The notes under the pieces are model-generated. The model was given only the letters and a program-made list of their open reading frames with translations. It did no database searches and was not told the origin of the DNA. 64,000 nucleotides of DNA from Ciona savignyi (Eukaryota > Chordata > Ascidiacea > Phlebobranchia > Cionidae), in assembly GCA_000149265.1 (NCBI GenBank), contig CH001698.1, positions 615,152-679,151 on the forward strand, given 5' to 3'. Position numbers and translations under genes: made by a program. Below are positions 35,801 to 47,800 of the stretch, one piece after another. The stretch's first letter is position 1; each line of letters starts with the position of its first letter.

Positions 35801-38800
35801 GTTCCTTTTTTCCAATGATCTTAAATGTACTTAAATGTAAAATGCAATCAAATCGAAAAATGGTGTAGTGGTGTGACATTCCCGACCCTATCCTACACAC
35901 CCTTGTGTGTATTTGTTTATAGCTTTAAATTCCCTCAGTTTAAAGACCCGTTTATTTTGAAAAAGACTAATTGGATGTTTTATCTATCAAATAAATAAAT
36001 GTAACTTACCAGATAAAACACATATACCATAAAACCTCTTTTTAAACCAAACCTATATTTGAATGCTGCCTCTATTTGAAAGTCATCTCTAATAGAACAC
36101 CACTATAAAGGAAAGGGTTAAAATAGAGCGTTGTGCGGCTCAAGTATAGTTTTTACGGTATATGTTTAATAACATGTTTACAATTGTTGTTTTATTTATG
36201 TTTTAGATAATTTCATTTAGGTGAGATTTAAATTTTGCAGATTTCGACCAATTGGTTGTGTAAATGATCGCCATTTTGAGAGTCCACAGACAACCTCTTA
36301 TTCAAAGGTGAGATTGAGTTTTGAATTTATGAAGATTAGATGAAAAACGAGTAATGCAGTATTTTCTTTCCAAAACTACATCCGTTTGACTCGATAGTAA
36401 TGTAATTTCACAGACTCAAATTTTTGTATAGCATAATATCAAAGAAACTGTTATTATCTTAAATGTTAAAATTACTGTTTAACATTCATTTATCTAAATT
36501 AAATCAATTTTTCCCAGTTTTAAGATTAGGTTTAAGAACGGTCATAACCAAACAAGTTTCAGGTTGTAGTTTTACCCAGCTGTTACAAATTGTAGATTAT
36601 AACTATGAACAAGCATTGGGATGACTGTTGATCCTAACAACAATGGTTGTTTTCCCATCACTGGTTTGTGGGCACTATAATTCTATCCTAAGTAAACTTG
36701 ACTTTGAACACCAGGTGCTGATGGACTGCGCTATACTTCGAGCGCTCCTAAAGAAGATGAAGGAGGCTGATAAGGAAAATCAACAAGAGGAGTTCGAGCA
36801 GGAAGAAGAGGATGTAACAAAAATGGGGAAGCTTAAACTGAGGGTGAGATTTTGTCATTGTATTCGCGGACATGTACATCCAAAAATAAAAAACAAGGAA
36901 AAATGATTTAAATTAAATCGTGATTAAATTTAATGTAAACTAGTTACAAAAAGTATTTTTCTCCTTACCAGTAAAACAATAGACTGTGGGGTCGAGTATG
37001 TGGTAGAAAGAGAAGGCCAATAGTAAGGAATGGTGGTGGGTCATTGGATAACAGTGAACTTTTTATAATTTAAGGCAACTTGGTTATTATAAATTCGATG
37101 GGGAAGTTATTTCTGGAAATTGCTATTAATGACAAACTAAGTTAGTTGATAATAGTGGCCATTTTCTTATTTTTATTATTTAAACAAAACTTTAGATGAT
37201 GAGCAAGAAGATGGATCTGCTCTCCAGCATCCCTGGGAAGACTCTTTCGGAGAAGCTCGAGAATGCTTGGCATCGATTGCAGCAGCACATCAACTGCCTC
37301 ATGGACTCCGACCTGGATAGGTTGACGGTAAACGGAGGAGACAAGATTCCTGGGATCAAGCAACTTCTCGAGAAGAAAGATGGTGAGAGCTGTGTTTTTT
37401 CCCGCTCATGGTTGCCTGATTATTTTAAAATTGATTAAGTTTTATTTGTGCTAAATAGCGGACTCTACAGTTAATATGGGTTAATTGTGAGTTAAATTAT
37501 AATAAAGACAAAAATTTTTAGGCCCAAATTTTAAATATATCTTTAAGGATGTATGTACTTGGTTGATATTTATTTATCTTGCCGCAGGATTATTTCGAAA
37601 ACACATGATGGGTAAGCGGGTGAATTATGCTGCGCGGTCAGTCATCTCACCTGACCCCTATATTGCTACGAATGAAATCGGGTTACCCATGGTGTTTGCC
37701 ACCAAGCTCACATACCCATGTCCAGTCACCCCATGGAATCTAAAAATGCTACGCCAAGCAGTGATGAATGGGCCTTTGGTAAGTTTTTGATGTAAACGAA
37801 ACCATTTAGACAAATATGGATTCACAAACTAGTAAAAACGATTTGGGGTCAAACAATTTAGGCTTTGAAACAACCATGTCAGATACCACCAGATACAATC
37901 GAGTATATTTAAATATTCCAGTAGTTTATTAGTACGAATTGGTAGCTAGGTCATTGCCAATGCTCACTGTAACATGCTTGTGGTTTAACCCCATAGCACC
38001 TGACCTATTTCCTGCTCAGTGGTTTTGAAATAGGCTCAATAAAATTACAATAATGTGTACTGTATTAGAAATATCAAACTCTGTTGACACTCTTGCAACC
38101 CATTTGTGGATTGCAAAGCAGTTCAATATTAGACAATACCAATGGAATAATTTTAACATATTAATTGTTCCCTAATAAAAAAGTAATTTCTTTAAAAAGT
38201 GGATTATTGTCGTTCAGCACACCGTCCATAGTCGTTTGTTATAATCTTTACTTGTAATCACTACAAAATTTATAGTTCCAATTTTTCATTCCAGAAACAC
38301 CCTGGAGCCACCCATGTTGTGTCCGAAGGTCGTACAGTTTTGCTCAGCGCTACTGACCAGTCGCAAAGGGAATCTGTCGCTAAACAGCTGACCGCTAGCG
38401 ACACACATGTCAAAACGAACACAAATTTTGAGACTCCAAAAACTGTTTTGCGGCATATTCAGGTATTTTGTTCTTGTCGGGCATTAAAGGATTTCTTAAA
38501 CTGCCATAATAAAACAACTTTCAATATATATATGTATTATTTAGTAAATAATATATGAATTTATATCTATATACCAGAATGCTTGTAGGAATGAAACTAT
38601 TCTTTGTTTTGGTAGTTTAACTTTATTAGCAACATAAAGTATGAGGTTTAATAAAAGGGCCTAAAGCATTGTTGCAGTTCATTGGGTATAACAAAACCAT
38701 TACCATCATCACCGTTAATTATCCTAATAACTAATTTTCTTTGCTAAAGAAATATACATATTATTCTTTTACAAAAACTAATCAAAATTGTTTTGTTAGC

Positions 38801-41800
38801 ATAAATTCGTTTTGTATTATCCCTTGACCACCACAAACCACAGTAACTGATTCTTTGTCCAAATCGCTCAACACCTAAATAATGTTAAATTAGAATGACC
38901 AACTTGTAGTTATAAATGTAAATTTTCCTTTATTTTGCAATAACCAAACTGTTTTGAGTAAAAACATGCCCACACAAACAATAAATAGGGTAAAGTAAAA
39001 AGATATTCTTTTCAACTAAAAAGTTGTGGAAAATTTAAAAATCCCCAATTTAAAGCAAAATTTAATGAGGCAATTTGGACGTCTGAGGCTACTTGCTTAT
39101 TTTCCACAATAGAATAAGCTCCACTTCTTATTTCGCTAATTAAAAATCACGACTCGCAACTCCAGACAGGTGATGTGATGTTGTTGAACCGACAGCCCAC
39201 CCTCCACAAAGGATCAATTATGGCGCATCGAGTTAGGGTTCTTCCTGGTGAAAAAACTCTCCGTATGCACTACGCCAACTGCAAGTCGTATAATGCTGAT
39301 TTTGATGGTAGGTTTTAATTTGTGGTATTGTAAGTTGCTCTTTTTATTTAGGAAAAATTACACAAATCCCTTAAGTGATCTTTATTAAGTATGATGGTAT
39401 AATTATGAAGTGATATCAGATTAGGTTATTGTTAATTTGTAGTAAATTGTTGACACCGTCTGCAAGATGTAATTTCCTAATCCAGGTTGTGTAAAGAAAT
39501 TCATATAATATACCCAAGAACCCAACTTAATTCATGAAACCTGTTCTACTACAGAAAAATATATAATTTTCTCTTCTTTGTGTTTTGTTAAACGTCGACA
39601 CATACGACTTTCTCTAAAAACAAGGATATTTACAACTTTTAACAATTAAACAAGGACACCCTTTTTACCTTATTTGAATCTGGCCACAATATTTTAACAA
39701 AATACAAAATATATGCAATAAACAAAACCATAACCAATGCATAAATAAATCAAATCAAGTGTGGTTAGATGTTGATGTATTGGTGGTTAATACATTTACA
39801 CTAAAGTAATAAAAATAGATTTACTCTTACTACAGCAATTCAACAGAATTGTTGGAATGTGTCTCAACTGACATTTAAATCCTGAAGAGGAGGAAATCCT
39901 TATAGCTTGTGCATAAGATAATCTGTTGTTTTTTTTTAGTATAATTTTTTCACCAAAACAGATAAAAATGTTCTATTATATTCAATGTGCTGGTAGTAAG
40001 GTAATGGTGTTTTGTGTAGAAAGAATATGACATGAATATTCTATGTTGTCTCTGTAATGGAACTATTCTAATATATCAATCTAACTGAAACCTCTCCGAA
40101 TTTCCAGGTGATGAAATGAACGCACATTTTCCCTCAAACTGAGCTCTGCCGGTCGGAAGCTTACCAACTGATGTCAACAGATCGACAGTATTTGAGCGGC
40201 AAGGATGGAAAACCATTGAGTTGTCTCATCCAGGACCACATGGTAGCTGGTGTCAACATATCAATTAGGGGAAGGTGAGGTGTTGAGCATAGAGACAAAT
40301 ACTGGGTGTACCAAACCTTGCTCTTATAAATCGCACACAAAATAATGATATAAACAAAAATTAAACTACAACATAAACTTGCATATATTCTTGGGAAAAA
40401 ATAATTCTTAGTTCACACCTGGTGCTGAGTAACCGGATTATCCGCATCCTGTTTTACACTTTAAACTTAATTTGTGGTTTCAGTTGAGGCTTTAATTTTC
40501 TATTTTTTGTTCAATCCACTAATTTTTTTTAATTTTTATATGTGTGTTCAACCGCTAGGCACATGCAGTCCGAATGGTCCAAACTCCCGAGTGTTTCACT
40601 AAAATATGTAATCTGGTAATACAAATTATGTGTTATCATAATTGGAGATCAAACCCAACCCCGAAACCAAAAATATAATTTACTGTCATAAAAATACAAT
40701 TTAAAAGTTTTTTACACCATTTCGTAAAATTTTGCAGATTTTTTACTCGGGAACAATACCAGCAACTAACATACAACGCACTTATGCACCTCCCATACAA
40801 AGTGAAGCTGCTCACACCAGCAATACTGAAACCTCAACCGCTATGGTCTGGTAAACAGGTGCGGTTAAAATGTTTTATATCTGTGGAGAATAATAATTTA
40901 CGGTAAACGAATTTGGCAGATCTGCCCTAGTGTTTTTATATACAAAAATTAAAGAAAATCCATAAAGTCACTGATTTCTTGACAGTCGTTTAAATTATTA
41001 ACTTGCAGTCTATTACAGTTTATTATAAGTTATTTAATTTTTCTCCAGGTGTTCAGTACCATTTTCATGAACATCACCCCCAATGGCTTGCCCCGTATCA
41101 ACTTGACGGGGAAGTCAAAAATCGGTCCGAAGAACTGGCAGAATGCACCCCCACGAAACGCAGTCGTGGCCCCAATAGATAATGGAGATATGTGTGAATC
41201 ACAGGTTTTCTACAGTTGTTTTCTTTTGGGCGATTTGTGTAATAATTTTTGCAACCTTTTTTGCAAAGTTGTCAGATTTCCTATTTCATGCATACTGTTA
41301 TGTTTTAATCTGCAGTAAAAACTTCTGAAAGTGATTATTGAGCAGGAGCTGTATTATGTTGAATAAAAAATAATTTTATTGTTCATTTTGGAAAAACGAT
41401 TGACCACGTTTTAATGAAAGAATACATTTTTAACTTACAAAGGTATATTTTATTCCTAAGCCAACAATTTGTTTCCCTGAGTTGGTGAATCGTTAATGGT
41501 AAAGACACAGGCAGTCGTCATATACCGCGTGCTCACAGAGTGTGGCGTTGGGAAGGCAATGTGGTCATAAAATGCAGAACCAATAATTATAACTGTAAAA
41601 ATTAATATAGCGGATTTTAAAATGACAAACTAGTTCAAATTACTCCAATAGGTAATTATACGGGACGGAGAGCTGTTATGTGGGGTGTTGGATAAAGCGC
41701 ATTATGGCGCCACAGAACATGGTTTGGTTCACGCCACGTACGAGTTGTATTCCGGTGAGATAAGTGGAAGGTTGCTCACTTGTCTTGCTCGGCTGTTTAC

Positions 41801-44800
41801 CGCGTTTCTGCAGTTTTATAGAGGCTTTACATTGGGTACGTATATGTTTTAAGAGTCCTCCTATTCATGCCACAATTCATTTCACGAGTTTTTTTAAGCT
41901 AAATGCTTTTACATTCTTAACGGTATTTTAAAAAAACTTTTTTGTTTTCGTAAAGTTTTTGTATGTTTTGGGTATGTTGGGTCAATTTTCATAATGGCAT
42001 TTAGCAGCTAGGGCATTGTGGGCAAGTAACACCACACTATATAAACTGATTTAGTGAGCTTTTGAATTACCAGGCGTGGAAGATATCCTGGTAAAGGATT
42101 GGGCCAATAAGAGCAGGACTGATGTTGTAGTTGACACAAAGGACAATGGAATGGCTGCCGTCGCTAAAACTCTCAATGTCAAACGGAAAGAAAATACGGA
42201 AGGTGTGTTGGGTGAAAAGGTATAACACACCGGGCTGTGATACCATGTGGTTTTGTAGCATAGTTTGTTCGCTAATCACTTTTATAAATACACGACAAGT
42301 TTATGCATTTTATTAAAGCTTCCAACTCGAAATAATTATGTGGAAAGTGGGAAAAATAAAGAGACTTGAAAGCTAGGTTTAAAGTGCGTATTTGATATGT
42401 TTGAAAAATGACAAAAATATTCCACCTGCAATAATATGTATTTCAGATGTCACTGACGCATTGTGGGATGCCCATGTAGCCACAAAAATCACAGTGAACA
42501 AAGGAGAAGACAAACTAGCCGCGGTTGACCACGCGATGAAGACTGTTAGTAACGACGTAAACGACAAGATTGCGAAATGCTGCACTGGCAATGGATTGTT
42601 AAAAACATTTCCGACTAATAATTTGCAACTAATGGTCATATGTAAGTACTAGAAGACTAGCGTCGACAATCCAAACCATAAAACGTTGACGATGTTTAAA
42701 TTTATTAAAAGTTCACACAATTGACAGCTGGAGCAAAAGGAGGGGCGGTTAACTGTATGCAAATTTCGTGCTTGCTGGGACAGATCGAACTGGAGGGCAG
42801 GCGTCCACCTCTCATGCCATCAGGACGTTCAGCACCAAGCTTCATGCCGTATGATACAACCATACGCGCAGGTGGATTCATATCACAACGGTGAGTTGAC
42901 GCGAGAATTTTGATATAAATGGCTGGAAAGTTTCAGTCCAACTGTGTAACATACAACTAAGGACTGATGAGCGACAGCCCTTATCTGCATGTTCCATGGA
43001 CGGACGTGAATGTCATGGTGACCAATTCTGATGGGCGACGGTTTGTGTAGTCAGGTCTGGGAAATTACAAAAACAGGCTGTAGCAAGAGCCTGTTCGTAT
43101 AAGTTCCAACACCATGACACACGCACGACGAGTTAAATGAAGGTATACGCCAACAAAACCTTGCGAACACGATAGTAATGGCCGTACATGAATCAGCCCT
43201 TACAAGCATGTTCCTTTGGTGAAATGGCAGGTTGTGGAAGTTGCCGACAGCTATGGTCGCCATTTGAACGCATGTATGAAACGGTCTAAATTCAAAGCCC
43301 GTTCCATGCAAGTTTCAATTGGTCTAAACCAAAAATGAATGAATTTAAACACCAGGACAAATAACCTTCCGTTGATCGATCGTCTACGTTGCTGGAATTT
43401 ACCCGAAAAGGCAAGGCTGCAGCCTGTTCGTATAAGTTCCATAGCCGTGGACGAAGCTTGGTAAAGATCACAATAGAGAAAATAATGTGCACTGTTGGAA
43501 ACTAGATGAAACAGCCTTAACACAAGGCCTGTTCCAATAAGTTTCAAGCAGTAGACATTTTATTAAGTAATTCACAACAATCCCTACGCCGATCATATAA
43601 ACCGAGGAAACCACAAGGATGTTGGTCAACAGCAGAGACGTTTGAACATACAAACAAGGGATGGAAAATCAGCCCTTACATACATGTTCCATCGGTTCTG
43701 TGCGATTGTCGTTCAGGTCGTTTATGATTTGCAATATTCTGGACACTTATTGGAGCAGGCAGTGTATTTTTCGGCCTGTTCGTATAAGTTCCAATACATT
43801 GAAAACTGTAAGAAGCGTGCAATTATTATCGATGAAAGACTCAAATACCACCAGCGCAACATACAAGTCAGGACTGACAATGCAGCCCTTACTTCCATGT
43901 TCCATGGGTGAAATGACAGGGAGTGATGGTGATGGAATTACCAAAGCGTTTGTTTAAACTTGTTGAGAAGGGTCTAAAACAGGCCCGTTCTAAGCAAGTT
44001 TCGTCGAACGCTCGGCAGGTCGGCAACTTTAGACGCTCGGCAACTTTAGACGGATGAAACGGATTATCGAATATCCCGAACCTGCGTTTAAGGAGTGGAG
44101 CACAGCCCTTACACACATGTTCCAAACATTTAATAACATTGTGTCGATGCGTCGATGCAAGTTCACATTAGTTATTAGAAACTTCCTAAAAACTGCCTAA
44201 ACAAGGCCCGTTCCTAGAAAGTTTCAATTCACCAAGTGCAAAACCATGGAAAGTTGGAAGGGTGGCTGCAAAGTATGAAACTTCGTTAAAAAGGCTGATC
44301 AAACAGCCTGTTCAAGGAAGTTCCAATCGTGGCAGTCAATATTTGCAGGGTGCGAATGTGGCGAATACAGTGCAACGCAAGTTGGAACACGAAGTGAGCG
44401 GCTGTAGATGATCAGCCTGTTCAAAACAAGTTCCAGATCGCATTGCACGATAAATTTTAACAGTGATATGCAGTGAATGCAGTCCATAACGCTACAAGGA
44501 ACTAGGTAAGAACGGCTGCAAACACCAGCCTGTTCAAAACAAGTTCCAGGTCGCACCACAGTGTCCCAAAAATCGTTGAAAGTTTCAAGCCAACTCGATG
44601 GACACTCAGGAAAGGAATGAAAGACATCCCTTACCGGAATGTTCCTGCAGTTGACCCAAGCAGTAAAGACGCCATTTTATAATTTGAAGAAAATAGTCGA
44701 GGCACTGGGAAGCCTGCGAAAAGCAGCCTAAACTAGGCCTGTTCCTCGCAAGTTTCAGAGGGCCGAAACTTCTATTTTATTATAAAGGTCACATGCGTTT

Positions 44801-47800
44801 AACGCAGTGTAGAACTAGTAAGAACGGGCCAAATTTCAAATGTCGCCTGTTCGTGCAAGTTCCAACCTGCGATAAACCAAACCCTTAACTGTTAACTGCA
44901 TACTTACATATGACCTTGGTTATATGCTTGAAATTGTCAACTAAAATCTGGGGAATCTGCATAAAAAGGTTGAATAGTAACAGCCCTTACCTGCATGTTC
45001 CTACGATTTTACGACCAAGGAGCTTGCCCGTGGTTGCGCTACTCTGCAGTTAGAACACATAGTTAAGTGCTGGGTTAATAACAGCCCTTATGTACATGTT
45101 CCAATTGCCGAATAAAAAATCAATCTTGTTGTCGGTGATAAGATAATCCAGTCTGCTAAACATCCAAGTAAGGATTGTCGACCTCAGCCCTTACATAGAT
45201 GTTCCAATGACTAGATTACTACTTGAAGACTTGGTACTTGATGACTTGATGAAGCGTTCTCTGCACCTTGCCTATTTGTATCTATCAGTGGGCGGCCATT
45301 TTTACATTTACCTCGAGCCTCCTGTCGCGTTATCTACCGTTCTAGCGCTATTTAATCTCCGTAGTGCGCAACTATAGCCTGGTATCAATGCAAGCAGTGC
45401 GCGTTGTTGATTCTCACACCCCTGCTGATAACGACTCGCAACTTACACCTCACATACTGATTACACAACATGCTGCTGCGCAATTTGCCCCACCTGACCT
45501 AACTTGTTTTCGATAAACAAAGTGCTGAAAGTATTTGACCAATACAACTAATTTAAAAAAACAACATTAACTCAGTTGGAAACCACCAGAACTCGGCAAC
45601 GCATTTTAATTGTATTTCTGAAAATCCATAACTTCACAACAGTTCCGTGGTATTCTAACTGCACCTGTCCAATGATAACGTAAATGACTACTTTCTCCCA
45701 AATCTACTTAAAACAGTGGTTCAAATTTAACCACTTCGATTTTTTAGGTTCTTGACAGGAATAAGGCCTCAAGAATACTTCTACCATTGCATGGCCGGCA
45801 GGGAAGGGCTGGTGGACACGGCAGTCAAGACTAGTCGGTCCGGTTACTTACAAAGGTCAGTTTTTCAGTTTTTTAAATTAATATAGCAAGTTTTACAAGA
45901 ATTCCCTGCTTTAACTAAAAACGCCGTATTTTACCGTGTCGTTTTCTTAGTTTTCGTAATGAGTTTCTTTACTGAACTAATTCGACAGAATGCACATGAA
46001 CCCGCATTGATAAGTGCAAATCCCAACACCAGCAATGTGTAAATTGCAATGTAAATGACGACTTTAATCACGAAGTACCGATGTTAGTTTTATGAGTAGT
46101 TTAAAAGAACTTCAAAACTTTTGCATTATACCCAAGCTATCCATTGTTTACCACGAACTATATGATACCCCAATCGACAACATATTAATTAAGTCACCGG
46201 CCCTGATGTTTTCTTGTTTTGTCTGCACTTATTTACCCCTCTCCCAATTCATCAGATGTCTAATAAAGCACTTAGAAGGCCTTTTGCTGTCTTATGACAT
46301 GACGGTGCGAGATAGTGATGGAAGCGTGGTGCAGTTTCTTTATGGCGAAGACGGAATAGACATCAATAAAACGTCCTACCTCAACCAGCAGCAATACGAC
46401 TTTGTGGTGAAAAACTATGATGTAAGTGCCAGGAGAATGTTGTTTCATACCATTCACTTTCTGTGCTTATTGCCATTTTTATGAGTTTTGTGTAAGACAT
46501 ATGCATATTTTTATGCACGGTTATTTGAAATTTTATATTGTATGTGAAATTGTGGGAAAACGACTGGCTGACTACCACGATACTTGTAATGTGCCTACAA
46601 CCTGCAAATTATCGCTAGTCTTCCACAAAACCTTTTTTGGTTTGTTTCGACACTAGATGTGAACCACTTTTATATGTCTGGTGTTTATGCTGCCGCCTCT
46701 AGCCAACATATGAAATGTTTTTAGGACAGGGTGTATCGTAGTGGGCGGGACCCAACCGTTATTATTATATCCCCCATACACAGCCAGATTATTAAAGTTA
46801 TTGCAGAATGAATATGGGAATAGTTTTTGCTTAACCGATTAATTTACTGGGTCCATGCAACATCCGTTAAATGCATTCAAGGAAGCAGCCGTCCGTTCAA
46901 CGGATGTTTTCGAGCTCGCACCTTCCAGCTTACGGCTCGATGTAATTATCTTAAATGCCGAAAGCGAGCCACTTGCGCAACAACAATGGACCAAGCACCG
47001 TTTTCCGCCGTCTTATTTATAAAGTAATTAACTGAGCAAGTTAAACCTTTTATGTTGCAGGCAATAGCCAAGCAATTACCTGACGTCGACACATTCGAAT
47101 CGTCTGCTTACGGGCGATCTATTACCCGGAAGTGGTCGAAATTCGACAAACTGAGAAAGAAGCGCAACAAACGCTTACGGAAAACACAGGAGGGAAGAAC
47201 TTCCGGTTTCCTGAACTTTTCGGTTCAATGTAAAAGCGGTAATTTGTCGGAGGTAATGTTTTGTTATTTTTTTGCCGTTTTTATAATAAAAAAAGTTAGA
47301 TGTTGTTACATTTTATTTTTTCGGTCGGGCAGTAACGATGTATGTTGCTTACGTTCACTGCTACCCGCTGTTAAGTTTTCAATATAGTGTGACTTTTAAT
47401 TTGCGTTTATTTTCAAAACTTAACATGAAAAAAATGCTAAGCAAATTGTTTAACTGATGATTCGGTTATGCGGTGGGCTTTTCGCAGTACATACCCCTGA
47501 CCAGGGAAGTAGTTTTTTGATTACCGACTTTGTAGTTTACTAAGCAAGACCTATTTCCAAAATTTTCTTTAACTATTTTCAGATCAAAAATCAATGGATG
47601 AAATTGGATATCGAAGGTCGGGCGAAATACCTCGACAAAACTTCCAAACTCCGACTTCCCGATACGATTATATCGCAGTACAGACCTGATATCTACTTTG
47701 GATCCACTTCGGATCACTTCCACGACGAAATGAAGAAATACATCAAACAAAATCCACTAAACCTCCCAGCAAATGACACCACAAACTCACTACCGTCGTT

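Larger units (their letters stand above)
42936..45220 (-). ncRNA. Cluster of ~21 microRNA-like hairpins in POLR1A intron 20
   Basis: In 2.3 kb of the 2.86-kb intron, 21 inverted repeats follow one another every 70-180 bp. Each has two arms of about 21-23 nt, a loop of 5-13 nt and a lower stem of about 15-20 bp beyond the arms, the shape of a primary microRNA. One arm is highly conserved between copies and its partner is imperfectly complementary. Read on the minus strand the conserved arm is 5p and falls in three families: A (GGAACAU...GUAAGGGCUG; 9 copies), B (GGAACUU...GAACAGGC; 7 copies) and C (GAAACUU...GAACRGGCC; 5 copies). Strand is inferred: most copies then start with U, and plus-strand A-C mismatches become G-U pairs. 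It could be sense with the host gene instead. Whether it is already in miRBase for Ciona I cannot check. Confidence 0.88.

Noticed and set aside
42936-45220. CRISPR-like look of the regular repeats
   Set aside because: Repeats are not identical, spacing varies, each unit is a hairpin with its own lower stem, and the DNA is an intron of a eukaryotic gene.
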